A stretch of 64,000 nucleotides of DNA from Woeseiaceae bacterium. GTDB lineage: Bacteria > Pseudomonadota > Gammaproteobacteria > Steroidobacterales > Woeseiaceae. The position numbers and the translations under genes are program-made. The DNA is taken from contig JAJFKP010000030.1 of the NCBI GenBank assembly GCA_021773135.1, positions 1-64,000 of the forward strand, read 5' to 3'. Each line of letters opens with the position of its first letter. Within the stretch, counting starts at the first letter, position 1. A model generated the notes under the pieces. The model was given only the letters and a program-made list of their open reading frames with translations, ran no database searches and had not been told where the DNA came from. Positions 8,226-21,341 of the stretch are shown in pieces.

Positions 8226-9322
8226 AGTCGATCTCTCGACTTGTCGCCGTTATGCACAAGGAGTTGCTGCAACTCAAGCGTGACCGCTTGACGTTTGCCA
8301 TGATCGTCGGCATTCCGGTCATGCAAATGTTGCTGTTCGGCTACGCGATAAACACCGATGTACGCAATCTCAGTGCGGCAGTCGCAAACCAGGCAAATAC
8401 CCACCTGTCGCGGCAACTCGTGTCGGCGCTGGAACAGACCCAGGTTGTGCAAATCAATTACACCGTTGCTACACCCGACGAATTGCGGGCTCTGTTACGC
8501 ACCGGGACTATTTCCATCGGCGTATATTTGCCGGCGGATTTCGACAGGAGATCAATTGATACGCGCCGCTCGGCGGCACAGCTGCTGGTGGACGGCGTGG
8601 ACCCGACGGTACTGGGCGTCGCCAATCAGCTGCGCAATCTGCCGCTCAGATTTGACACCGCTTTGAAGGAGCAGGACCGCGCTGCGACGTTTGAAGTGCG
8701 CCCTTTCTTTAATCCTGAACGACGCTCCGCGGTGTTTGTAATTCCGGGCCTGATCGGCATGATTCTCACGCTGACAATGATGCTGTTTACGGCCGTTGCC
8801 GTCGTTCGCGAACGCGAGCATGGCAATCTTGAACTGCTCATCAATACGCCGGTTAGCACAACACAGTTAATGGTGGGCAAAGTCACACCCTATATCCTCA
8901 TCGGCATGCTACAGCTCGCGCTCATCATGGCGATCGGCAGGTTGCTGTTTGCCGTTCCGGTTCGCGGCAGCGTCGTCGAGTTATTCCTGGCAGCCTCGGT
9001 ATTCATTGCTGCCAATCTCGCCCTTGGGTTATTCGTCTCCACAGTGGTGAAGAATCAATTCCAGGCGATTCAGTTGACAATCTTTTTCCTGCTGCCATCA
9101 ATACTGATAACCGGCTTTGTCTTTCCGTTTGAAGGCATGCCGCGCATAGTGCAGTTAATCGGAGAAGGCCTGCCGAATACCCATTTTATTCGGCTGACAC
9201 GCGGCATCATGTTGCGTGGCGCGTCGCTTGTCGAACTGCGCCAGGAGTTATTCGCTCTGGGTGCATTCACGCTAATTGCCATGACAGCAGCCGTGCTGCG
9301 TTTTACGAAGCGACTCGACTAG
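8222..9322 (+). CDS. ABC-2 type transporter permease (YbhS/YbhR-like)
   Basis: Membrane component of the exporter, 366 residues. One N-terminal membrane segment (LTFAMIVGIPVMQMLLFGYAI) is followed by a large periplasmic domain (about residues 45-170) and five clustered C-terminal segments, the ABC-2 layout. PFFNPERRSAVFVIPGLIGMIL, then NLELLINTPVSTTQLMVGKVTPYILIGMLQ, are typical of the family. Only one permease gene is present, so a homodimer is likely. The 3' end overlaps the convergent antiporter gene by 20 bp. Confidence 0.93.
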   Translation: MKSISRLVAVMHKELLQLKRDRLTFAMIVGIPVMQMLLFGYAINTDVRNLSAAVANQANTHLSRQLVSALEQTQVVQINYTVATPDELRALLRTGTISIGVYLPADFDRRSIDTRRSAAQLLVDGVDPTVLGVANQLRNLPLRFDTALKEQDRAATFEVRPFFNPERRSAVFVIPGLIGMILTLTMMLFTAVAVVREREHGNLELLINTPVSTTQLMVGKVTPYILIGMLQLALIMAIGRLLFAVPVRGSVVELFLAASVFIAANLALGLFVSTVVKNQFQAIQLTIFFLLPSILITGFVFPFEGMPRIVQLIGEGLPNTHFIRLTRGIMLRGASLVELRQELFALGAFTLIAMTAAVLRFTKRLD

Positions 9323-10589
9323 CCTCTGCCCTGTCGTAGTGCGGACGCCACCAGTTTATGCTTAGCGGCACCGCTATATTAAGGAAGAACGCGGCAATCA
9401 TTAACGTGAAAAATGCGTTGGTCGGAATGATGCTGTTCTGCACGTAGGCAATATCCATCACGACGAATGCAAGTTCGGCCCGTCCCAGCATGCCGAAGCC
9501 GATCATGAGGCTCTGGTGCCAGCTCATGTCGCCCGTGTAACGGGCGGCCAGCGCCGCGGAGCTGATTTGCACGACAAAGAGCGCGCCGAAGAGCAACAGT
9601 GCGATGGGTACGGCATCAATGAAGATGTCGAGATCGAAGATGAGTTTCGCACCGAGATCCACAAAGAAAACCGGACCCACCCAGGAAAAGGCGGCATTGT
9701 CGACGATTCGCTTGGTTTCTTCATAGACGACGTTTGTTGAGGGGGTATCCTGCACAAACCGGCCATCATCTCCCGTCCGAAAGTATTCTTCCTTGACGAT
9801 CAGGCCGGCCATGTAGGCGCCGACGGCAGGATGGAACCCGAAATAGGTTGCTGCCAGGCCGAATACCAGTGCGACCAGTAATACCGCCAGGGTTGCCTGT
9901 CGCCCTTCGTCAAAAGTCAGAATGTGAATGACACCATACTTGCCGATGAAGGGGACGCGGCTGATCCAGCCACGCAGGCGGTGCGGAAAAATCCAGCCAC
10001 CGACGACTGTAACGAGGACAAAGAACAGGATGGCCTTGGCGGCCGTCGTTGCAACCGAGTACATGGTCAGGGATTCGCCGCCGACGGCAAGAGGTACGAC
10101 AATCGCAACTGCGATCAAAGACCCGATGTCGTCAATGACTGCTGACGTCATGATCCTTGTCGCGACGGCCGAATTCTGCAGTCCTTCACTGCGCAGTGAC
10201 ACCATGGTCAGTGACACAGCGGTTGCAGTCATCGCAAGGGCGCACATGAGGGAAGTATCGGGGTCTTCCCATATCCGGTCGGCAATAAGGTAGGTCACCA
10301 GGAAAGGGCCCAGCGCACCGAAAAACGCGATACCCCAGTTCTTCTTGATGCTGGCGACAAAATGATCGGTCGATTCCTCGAAACCGAGCGCAAACATGAT
10401 GAAAATGATGCCTAGTTCAGCAAACTCCCTGATAAACAGGTCTGATTCTCTTGGCAGAATGCCCAAGTTGACGAGCGTGAATCCCATAAAGAGAAAAAAC
10501 AGTACGGGCGTCAGGCGGGTCTTTTTTGCAGCAATGATTGCAACGAACACGGCTGTCCAGATCAGGGACAAATGTACTAGCGGATGCAT
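9303..10589 (-). CDS. cation:proton antiporter, CPA2/Kef-type membrane domain
   Basis: Monovalent cation/proton antiporter of 428 residues with about 12-13 hydrophobic segments. Family marks include FAELGIIFIMFALGFEEST, MTATAVSLTMVSLRSEGL and TSAVIDDIGSLIAVAIVVPL; the last holds the Asp pair region of CPA2 exchangers. VGPVFFVDLGAKL and MIGFGMLGRAELAFVVMDIAYVQ are also typical. No C-terminal TrkA-N (KTN) domain is attached, so it is not a full KefB/KefC. It is a single gene, convergent with the exporter and divergent from the response regulator. Ion preference (Na+ or K+) cannot be told from sequence. Confidence 0.9.
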   Translation of the reverse strand: MHPLVHLSLIWTAVFVAIIAAKKTRLTPVLFFLFMGFTLVNLGILPRESDLFIREFAELGIIFIMFALGFEESTDHFVASIKKNWGIAFFGALGPFLVTYLIADRIWEDPDTSLMCALAMTATAVSLTMVSLRSEGLQNSAVATRIMTSAVIDDIGSLIAVAIVVPLAVGGESLTMYSVATTAAKAILFFVLVTVVGGWIFPHRLRGWISRVPFIGKYGVIHILTFDEGRQATLAVLLVALVFGLAATYFGFHPAVGAYMAGLIVKEEYFRTGDDGRFVQDTPSTNVVYEETKRIVDNAAFSWVGPVFFVDLGAKLIFDLDIFIDAVPIALLLFGALFVVQISSAALAARYTGDMSWHQSLMIGFGMLGRAELAFVVMDIAYVQNSIIPTNAFFTLMIAAFFLNIAVPLSINWWRPHYDRAEASRVAS

Positions 10590-10705
10590 TCAGCGTACCT
10601 TTGAATGGATACATCTCTGAGGGTTCACGCGAAATCCACTACATGTTCTCACAAAGACGTGGTAAACATAGCGACTGTCAGCGTTAATATTATTGTAGGG
10701 ACTCG

Positions 10706-11320
10706 ATGCCTACCAAAGAAAATCCACGCTCAACCGTTTACATTGTCGATGACGATCAGGCCATTCGTCACGCGATGGAACTGCTCATGCGTTCGGTAGG
10801 CCTGAATTATGAAATATTTCCGTCAGCCACCGATTTTCTCGCCAAACACACGAACGATCGCGCCGGTTGTCTCGTGCTCGATATTCGCATGCCTGGCATT
10901 GGCGGTCTGGAACTACAGGAAAAGCTGAATGAGTCTGGCAGCACGCTGCCAATCATTTTCATAACGGGTCATGGCGACGTCCCCATGGCCGTCGACGCGA
11001 TGCAAAAAGGGGCCGTCGATTTTATTCAGAAACCGTTTCGCGACCAGGAACTACTGGACCGCATTAGCGAGGCACTCGAAACCGATCTGGAGCGCCGCAC
11101 GGCGCGACAGGAAAAGGCTGGCGTTCTTGAGAAAATCGAAAAATTGACCAATCGGGAGCGGGAGGTTTTTGATCTAGTGGTGACCGGGAAGCCAAACAAG
11201 GTGATCGCGTATGAGCTTGGCGTCAGTCAGCGAACCATCGAAATCCACCGCGCTCGCGTAATGGAAAAAATGTCGGCCAGATCGCTTGCTGAACTGGTGC
11301 GAATGCACCTGGCGACCTGA
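10706..11320 (+). CDS. FixJ-family two-component response regulator
   Basis: 204 residues: a receiver domain (about 10-123) with acidic pocket VDDDQ, phospho-acceptor Asp59 in LVLDIRMPG, switch residues ITGHGD, and Lys in FIQKPF, followed by a LuxR/FixJ-type helix-turn-helix (about 140-204; LTNREREVFDLVVTGKPNKVIAYELGVSQRTIEIHRARVMEKM). No kinase is adjacent; the nearest is the PAS-PAS hybrid kinase at 19302-21194 across the nitrite reductase operon, a plausible but unproven partner. FixJ-like regulators often respond to oxygen or nitrogen oxides, which fits the neighbourhood. Confidence 0.93.
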   Translation: MPTKENPRSTVYIVDDDQAIRHAMELLMRSVGLNYEIFPSATDFLAKHTNDRAGCLVLDIRMPGIGGLELQEKLNESGSTLPIIFITGHGDVPMAVDAMQKGAVDFIQKPFRDQELLDRISEALETDLERRTARQEKAGVLEKIEKLTNREREVFDLVVTGKPNKVIAYELGVSQRTIEIHRARVMEKMSARSLAELVRMHLAT

Positions 11321-11426
11321 GGTCGCTGCCAGACTTTTGGATTCGTATTCGAAAGGAGAAATTATCGCGGTCAGCTTATCGCCTCGGTTTTGCGCATCAG
11401 GCTGAGAGGTCAATGCCAGACCAGAG

Positions 11427-11440
11427 TACGTAGATTCCGT
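11427..11440 (-). promoter_or_regulatory. possible response-regulator site upstream of usp
   Basis: The minus-strand sequence ACGGAATCTACGTA, about 95 bp before the Usp start, is almost the same as ACGGAATCCTACGTA in the receptor/sirB gap (18817-18831); one C is missing here. The gap lies directly after the FixJ-type regulator gene. The role as an operator is inferred from the match and position only. Confidence 0.35.
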
Positions 11441-11535
11441 CATGATTTAAGCATCACGCCTTATAGGCGAATCTGTGCATTGAGAATAATTTAGACGGTG
11501 ACTACAAAGATCACTACTCAATCGGGTTCACAGAA

Positions 11536-12504
11536 ATGTCAACGCAAAAAATCAGCAGAATCATGAGCGTGGTTGACCCAACCACTGACCAGCAACCGGC
11601 ATTAGAACGCGCACAATGGCTGGCGCGGAATACCGGCGCCGAGCTGGAGATATTCGTTTGCTATTACAATGAGTATTTAAGTGGCGACCGGCTTTTCGAT
11701 GCGCCATCGCTGGAAAAAGCCCGCCAGGAAATCATCAATGGACATAAGGCGAGAATCGACGCACTGGCCGAACCCCTGCGAGCCTCCGGACTCAACGTCA
11801 AGACTGCCGCGGTCTGGGATCACCCGCTGCACGAGGGCATCGTCAGGCATGCGGCTGCGACGGGCGCCGACATCGTCTTCAAAGACACACATCATCATTC
11901 GGCGGTTGCGAGGGCGTTCCTCACGAACACTGACTGGAATCTGATCAGAACCTGTGCAGTACCGCTATGGCTGGTCAAGCCGGGCGATGTGGCCGACAAA
12001 CCGACCTTGCTGGCAGCAATCGATCCGTTAAACGAGCACGACAAGCCGGCTGCACTGGATGACGAGATTCTGGTCCTGAGCAAGGTGCTGGCCGAGGCGT
12101 CAGGTGGTGTGGTTCGCGCATTCCACTCCTACGACCCGCGCATTGCTGTCGCCACAGCAACGGCTAACGCCTACATTCCTGTATCCCTGCCGTTCGACGA
12201 AATCGAAAAGCAAATGGCGGAGCAGCACGAAAAGCGCTTTAACGAAGTCATCGAGTTTCATGGCATCGAGAAGGAAAACTCGCATCTCGTCGCGGGCCTG
12301 ACACACGAAGAATTACCGGCACTGGCCGAAGAGATCAATGCCGATGTTGTGGTTATGGGCGCGGTATCCAGAAATCGATGGAAGCGATTATTTATCGGCG
12401 CCACTGCCGAACGCACTCTGGAACATCTGCCATGTGACCTCTTGATCGTCAAACCCGACTGGTTCCGGACGCCGGCAGAAATTTCCGACGAAAGAGCCGC
12501 CTGA
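11536..12504 (+). CDS. tandem universal stress protein (UspE-like)
   Basis: 322 residues made of two Usp domains (about 8-150 and 155-310). The second keeps the ATP-binding pattern GAVSRNRWKRLFIGATAERTLEHLPCDLLIVKP; the first has a degenerate version (KDTHHHSAVARAFLTNTDWNLIRTCAVPLWLVKP), as in E. coli UspE. Cytoplasmic; such proteins are commonly induced by energy stress or low oxygen. The start at 11536 follows a 215 bp gap holding a candidate regulatory site. Its place beside a FixJ-type regulator and near a nitrite reductase suggests a role in anaerobic stress. Confidence 0.9.
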   Translation: MSTQKISRIMSVVDPTTDQQPALERAQWLARNTGAELEIFVCYYNEYLSGDRLFDAPSLEKARQEIINGHKARIDALAEPLRASGLNVKTAAVWDHPLHEGIVRHAAATGADIVFKDTHHHSAVARAFLTNTDWNLIRTCAVPLWLVKPGDVADKPTLLAAIDPLNEHDKPAALDDEILVLSKVLAEASGGVVRAFHSYDPRIAVATATANAYIPVSLPFDEIEKQMAEQHEKRFNEVIEFHGIEKENSHLVAGLTHEELPALAEEINADVVVMGAVSRNRWKRLFIGATAERTLEHLPCDLLIVKPDWFRTPAEISDERAA

Positions 12505-12551
12505 CAGACATAGGGCAAGCTCGCTTTGATTTTACGCGGCCACGGTGACAG

Positions 12552-12914
12552 CTAGACGCGAGCCTGCCGCCGCCGTCGCAATGCAAGAATCCAACCTGCG
12601 ATATAGGAGAGCACGCCGGCACCGATTCCGGTAATAATCGCCTCCAGGAAAACCGGGCCGATCATGCCGGGATGCATCAGGTAATCAACGATTGCGGTCA
12701 CCACTCCCAGGACCAAGGCTATCACCCAGCGATTGTCAGTCTTCGCAAGAAACAGGGCGGCCGACGCCGCCAGGCCTGCAACGATTCCCGTTTGCGAGGC
12801 AATAATCCAATGCGTCAGTCCAAGCGCCAGGAAATTACCCTGCGTCATGGTAATAATACAGGCCGTGGTCGCCTCACCAATATTTTCCGCCAGGGGGGCC
12901 AGTTTCTTTTTCAT
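12552..12914 (-). CDS. small membrane protein of unknown function
   Basis: 120 residues with about four hydrophobic stretches (ACIITMTQGNFLALGLTHWIIA, GIVAGLAASAALFLA, WVIALVLGVVTAIVDYLM, ITGIGAGVLSYIAGWILAL) and a basic C-terminal tail RRRRQARV. An AGGA ribosome site precedes ATG 12914. I do not recognise a named family. It points toward the Usp gene and is separate from the operon at 13054; its role is unknown. Confidence 0.65.
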   Translation of the reverse strand: MKKKLAPLAENIGEATTACIITMTQGNFLALGLTHWIIASQTGIVAGLAASAALFLAKTDNRWVIALVLGVVTAIVDYLMHPGMIGPVFLEAIITGIGAGVLSYIAGWILALRRRRQARV

Positions 12915-13053
12915 CGATCCTAACGCTCCAGATTGCTGATCAAGTAGACCTGTCCAAGGTCATTTTTATGTCAGCGCTCGGCAAAAACGTTAACGAGGAG
13001 CAAAAAACCGCCACCAATCCGGCTACTGAAAGTTCGCAGGACCTGTGTGCGGA

Positions 13054-14307
13054 TCAGTACCTGGCGGTAAACATAACCCAGAATTTATTGGTATCGGTTG
13101 CGAACTGGTCGGCGTCGTAGAATGCGGCCTTTAGCAAAACGCCGTACCGGTCGCTGATTGCACGAGCGGCCGACACGTCGATTTCCGTTCCCCAGTCGCC
13201 GCTTCCCGCTTCCGCAGAGAAATCGTGAAAGACGCCAGTCAGGTGCCACTGGTCGAGTTTGTATTTTACCGTCACATAGAAATCGTTAACGCCCTGATCC
13301 GGCGTCCCCAGGAACTTGTCAGCCCAGCCCTGAAAAAGGTGTAATGTCGCCAATGGTGTTACAAATGACGCGCCGCCAACCACCTGGTCTCCGCCGAGAG
13401 ATTCCCAGGCCAGCCCCAAAGATAAGCCGTTTTTTAACGCCCACGTGGCAGCGATATTAAAGTATTCGGCGTCGTACATTACCGGGTTGCTACCTGCGTC
13501 CGACTGCGTGGCCAATTCCGCGACAAGGTCCAGTTGACCGTCACCTGCTTCGAATCCACCCGTCAGACGCGCACCGATGGTCGAGGTAGAAGTGCGCAGG
13601 CCGAGACCGCCTGAGTCCGAGTCGTTGTCGACCAGGTAGAGATATGGCGACACACTCCAGCCATCTTGCAGGTTGATCTTTCCGTGCAGCAAATGGGTAT
13701 CCGTGCCCCACCGGCCGGACGGAACATCGTTGCCGAAAACGCGCCGAATTGTCGTCACGTAATTGTAGTGCACCTCGGCATTAGGCAGACCTTTGAACGT
13801 GAGCCCCAACCCGTCGTAAGTCTGTTCGTTCTGACGCCAGGCAACACCACCCACGAATCGCTGATTGTCTAATACGATACGCTGGCGGCCAAAACGAACT
13901 TTAGTGTTATCCGAAACATCGTAGTCGATGTAGAGCTGATTCAGATCGGGCCCTTTCGGATCCGCCACGACCGGGTAGCGATCGTTACGCACCGGACTAC
14001 TGCCACCGGCGCTGTTGAAGTCCCGCAGGAGAACCTCTCCCACGTAGTCGAATTCCCCAAACGCGGACCACTTGTTAAATGATCCCGTCTGGTAGTTGAT
14101 GCGTAGCAGTCCGGTGGACGCGTTGGCGTTGTCCGAGAACCCGTCCTGGTCAACATGTTCGTAGCGATAGCGGAAACTGACATCAGCCTTGCCGGAGCTG
14201 ATTGCTCCGGCAAGCGTCTGATTGTCGTCCTGTGCAAACACTGGAACAGTTGCCAGCGTTGAGGCCAGCGCCAGCAGCGCAGCAGTGCTGCCGATGTTGC
14301 TATTCAT
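13054..14307 (-). CDS. outer-membrane porin, alginate-export type
   Basis: 417 residues with a signal peptide (MNSNIGSTAALLALASTLATVPVFAQ) and then an antiparallel beta-barrel pattern ending in an aromatic residue (FWVMFTARY). Segments such as VSFRYRYEHVDQDGF, VRFGRQRIVLDNQRFVGGVAWRQNEQTYDG and LDQWHLTGVFHDF resemble the alginate_exp family. The frame is open for 36 codons upstream, but ATG 14307 has a good AAGGAA ribosome site and opens the signal peptide. It starts 31 bp after the nitrite reductase stop, third gene of that operon. It may admit nitrite or another small solute; this is inference. Confidence 0.85.
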   Translation of the reverse strand: MNSNIGSTAALLALASTLATVPVFAQDDNQTLAGAISSGKADVSFRYRYEHVDQDGFSDNANASTGLLRINYQTGSFNKWSAFGEFDYVGEVLLRDFNSAGGSSPVRNDRYPVVADPKGPDLNQLYIDYDVSDNTKVRFGRQRIVLDNQRFVGGVAWRQNEQTYDGLGLTFKGLPNAEVHYNYVTTIRRVFGNDVPSGRWGTDTHLLHGKINLQDGWSVSPYLYLVDNDSDSGGLGLRTSTSTIGARLTGGFEAGDGQLDLVAELATQSDAGSNPVMYDAEYFNIAATWALKNGLSLGLAWESLGGDQVVGGASFVTPLATLHLFQGWADKFLGTPDQGVNDFYVTVKYKLDQWHLTGVFHDFSAEAGSGDWGTEIDVSAARAISDRYGVLLKAAFYDADQFATDTNKFWVMFTARY

Positions 14308-14338
14308 CTTCAGGTTCCTTTCAGCAAAGATGCATCGA

Positions 14339-18746
<4,408 letters not shown>

Positions 18747-18816
18747 TCCGTAACGGGACCCGATAACAGGCGGAGAATCGCTGGGCAAACATTGCCATCT
18801 GTTGCGGAATAAACCA

Positions 18817-18835
18817 TACGTAGGATTCCGTACGG
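18817..18835. promoter_or_regulatory. near-palindromic site between TonB receptor and sirB
   Basis: TACGTAGGATTCCGTACGG lies in the 166 bp divergent gap between the receptor/nirS operon and sirB. TACG and CGTA form an inverted repeat around an 8 bp centre. The same ACGGAATC-TACGTA core occurs upstream of the Usp gene at 11427. A response regulator could bind both; no binding evidence exists here. Confidence 0.4.
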
Positions 18836-18912
18836 CTATTGGGCTTGCGCGTATTGGCACCACATCCCAGAATTACCCGTTTTCTGGCCCGTCAGCTGCA
18901 ACAGGAGGAAGC

Positions 18913-19296
18913 GTGTATTCGACTCTTAAACTGATCCACGTCGGTGCCGCGATAGTTACGATCTCGGGATTCGCCCTGCGCGGCTACTGGATGCTAACCA
19001 ACTCGACGAACCTGCATCGGCCGCTCGTCAGAATTGCCCCGCACCTGATCGACACCGTATTCCTTTTGTCGGGTATTGGACTGATAGTGAGCCTCAGGCT
19101 ACAAGTCCTCGAGCATCCCTGGCTGCTGGCTAAATTTTTTCTTCTGGTCATCTATGTCCTGTTAGGCACGGTTGCCCTGAAGCGCGGCAAGACGGCTAAC
19201 ATTCGTATGGGTGCGTTCCTGCTGGCGCTCGCCACTTTCGCCTATATCGTGGGCGTGGCTATGAACAAGTCAGTATGGAGCTGGTTCGTCAGCTGA
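18913..19296 (+). CDS. SirB-family small membrane protein
   Basis: 127 residues starting at GTG 18913, chosen because a strong AGGAGGAA ribosome site ends two bases before it; an in-frame TTG at 18802 lacks this. Four membrane segments fit the SirB2/YchQ family (LKLIHVGAAIVTISGFALRGYWML, PHLIDTVFLLSGIGLIVSL, WLLAKFFLLVIYVLLGTVAL, IRMGAFLLALATFAYIVGVAM). The biochemical role of this family is not established. Divergent from the receptor-nirS operon and ending 5 bp before the convergent hybrid kinase gene. Confidence 0.85.
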   Translation: MYSTLKLIHVGAAIVTISGFALRGYWMLTNSTNLHRPLVRIAPHLIDTVFLLSGIGLIVSLRLQVLEHPWLLAKFFLLVIYVLLGTVALKRGKTANIRMGAFLLALATFAYIVGVAMNKSVWSWFVS

Positions 19297-19301
19297 CCAC
19301 A

Positions 19302-21194
19302 CTAGTCGCGCGGAACCAGACGACTCGCGATAGCGGTCCTGGCGGCCTTCAGTAGCTGATCAGTGTCCACCGGCTTGTTCATGATGATGCAGTTCGGCGT
19401 CAGTTTTGCCTGCTGAACCATTTTCGTGGTGTCACCAGTGACGATGAATGCCGGGATATCGGTTCCGTACTCGTTGCGAATCATGGCAATCGCTTCGACT
19501 CCGGTCGACCCATCAAGCAGGTGATAATCAGAAATAATCAGATCAGGCTGTTGACTCAGGTGTTTCACCGCGGTCTCGGCTTCTACTGCCGACCTGGCCG
19601 TCGCGACCCGATATCCCTCCGCCTCCAGCAAGAGGCCCCATGCGTTGGCGACGTTGACATCGTCCTCAATCAGGACAACCAGTCCGGAGACGTCGGCCGC
19701 TGCACCGATAACCGCACTTTCGCGCCCCGCCAGATTATCCGTAACGACCCCAACGATTGGCAAACAGATAGAGAAAGTTGAGCCGGCTCCGGGACTCGAC
19801 GTGACAGCGATCTTGTGTCCCAGCAGGTCCGCAAGACGCCGGACGATCGCAAGTCCGAGTCCGAAGCCTTCTTTATCTACACCAGGCGACTTTATCTGGT
19901 GAAATTCCTGAAATATTTCATCCAGCTGTGTCTCGTCGATGCCGATCCCGGTATCGATGACGTCGATCCAGATTTCGTCGTCTTCAATTCGGCACGCCAG
20001 GCGCAACTCACCTTTGTCGGTATAACGAATCGCATTGGACACAAAATTCTGAATGATCTCACTCAGCAGGTTAGGGTCGGAGCGAACATTGACGTCGCAC
20101 CTGTCGGCACGGAAACCAAGTCCTTTATGCCGCGCCTGTCGCGAAAATTCGGCAAACAATCGATCTACCAACCGCTGCACCGGGAAACTCTCAAAATCCG
20201 GTTCGACCTTGCCCGCATCAAGCCGGCTGATATCGAGCAACGAATTCAGCAGGTTCGTCATTGCATCGAGCGAGTTTTGCTGGCTCTCCACCATCTCGAG
20301 CGCCAGCGACCCCTTGATCGTGCGCCGCAGAGCGCCGTTAAGCAGGCTCAGTGCCTGCACCGGCTGCCGCAGGTCGTGGCTGGCCGCGGCCAGAAATGCC
20401 GTATTCGCTTTGTTTGCGCGCTCAGCCTCGTGTCGGGCCTCAATTAGTTCCTGCTCTATTTTCTTGCGGCTGGTGACGTCACGGATAACGCTGGAAACAA
20501 AGCTGCCGGACGCGGACATGAACGGACTAAGACTGATTTCTACCGGAAACTCCGAACCATCGGCACGCATGCCTCGCAGCTCCAGGTTGATTCCCATCGG
20601 CCGCAGCTCGGGATCCGCCGCGAAACGTGCCCGGTGACTGACATGCCGGTTGCGCAGTGGCGTCGGCAACATCATCTCTATTTCTTCACCCAGCATCGCG
20701 TCGCGGGAATAGCCAAACATCTCTTCAGCCTGTCCGTTCACTATCGCAATCTTGCCGTGATGATCGATGATGATCATCGCGTCAGGCGCTGACTCCAATA
20801 CGTTCTTGAAATACGCCTCCGACGTGTTGTCCGCAGAGATATCCTGGATCGTGCTTGAGACCAGCGTGCCATTGTCGGTCTCAATTGGCGTCAGAGAGAT
20901 TTGCGCATCGAATACCCGGCCGTCTTTACGCAGGCCCTGCAGGTTCAATCCGGACACGAGCGGTCGTGCACGCGGCGCATTGTAGTATCCCGTTCGATGC
21001 CTGGCGTGAGCCTTACGCATGCCGTGCGGCATCAGTGACTCAATGTCCTTGCCGAGCAACTCATCTGGCTCATAGGCAAAAAGCCTTTCCGCTGCAGCGT
21101 TCGCCAACACGATATTGCCATCGCCGTCGACAATAACGGTCGCGTCATTCGCAGACCTGATTATCTTGACCGCAGCTTCGTGTTCAATTTCCAT
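19302..21194 (-). CDS. PAS-PAS hybrid sensor histidine kinase with receiver domain
   Basis: 630 residues with no membrane segment, so a cytoplasmic sensor. Two PAS domains (about 5-120 and 130-242), then HisKA with phospho-His273 in ASHDLRQPVQAL, ATPase domain (about 375-480) with N-box NFVSNAIRYT, DTGIGID and GFGLGLAIV, and a C-terminal receiver (about 504-625) with Asp556 in LIISDYHLLDG. Both PAS domains have a His in the place of the FixL haem-ligand helix (RKAHARH; RNRHVSHR), but many non-haem PAS domains share it and the FixL oxygen-contact Arg is not kept, so haem binding is undecided. The FixJ-type regulator at 10706 is a possible output partner. Confidence 0.93.
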   Translation of the reverse strand: MEIEHEAAVKIIRSANDATVIVDGDGNIVLANAAAERLFAYEPDELLGKDIESLMPHGMRKAHARHRTGYYNAPRARPLVSGLNLQGLRKDGRVFDAQISLTPIETDNGTLVSSTIQDISADNTSEAYFKNVLESAPDAMIIIDHHGKIAIVNGQAEEMFGYSRDAMLGEEIEMMLPTPLRNRHVSHRARFAADPELRPMGINLELRGMRADGSEFPVEISLSPFMSASGSFVSSVIRDVTSRKKIEQELIEARHEAERANKANTAFLAAASHDLRQPVQALSLLNGALRRTIKGSLALEMVESQQNSLDAMTNLLNSLLDISRLDAGKVEPDFESFPVQRLVDRLFAEFSRQARHKGLGFRADRCDVNVRSDPNLLSEIIQNFVSNAIRYTDKGELRLACRIEDDEIWIDVIDTGIGIDETQLDEIFQEFHQIKSPGVDKEGFGLGLAIVRRLADLLGHKIAVTSSPGAGSTFSICLPIVGVVTDNLAGRESAVIGAAADVSGLVVLIEDDVNVANAWGLLLEAEGYRVATARSAVEAETAVKHLSQQPDLIISDYHLLDGSTGVEAIAMIRNEYGTDIPAFIVTGDTTKMVQQAKLTPNCIIMNKPVDTDQLLKAARTAIASRLVPRD

Positions 21195-21341
21195 TCAGGC
21201 GTCTACCCGCTTGCATCCGACGCAATTACACAAAGAAGGCGCGTAGTTCGCGTGGAATTTTCCAACGGGCAGTCAATCCGTTTCCGCGCCAGGCGGCCAT
21301 ACGCGAAAATACCTAATAACGAATTCGCTACGCTGTGGCCG

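Noticed and set aside
12968-13120. Short plus-strand frame beginning MSALGKNVNEEQ
   Set aside because: No ribosome site or known family, and it runs into the end of the porin gene on the opposite strand.
18802-19296. Longer SirB product starting at 18802
   Set aside because: The added residues carry no conserved sequence, and the GTG at 18913 has a near-perfect AGGAGGAA site.
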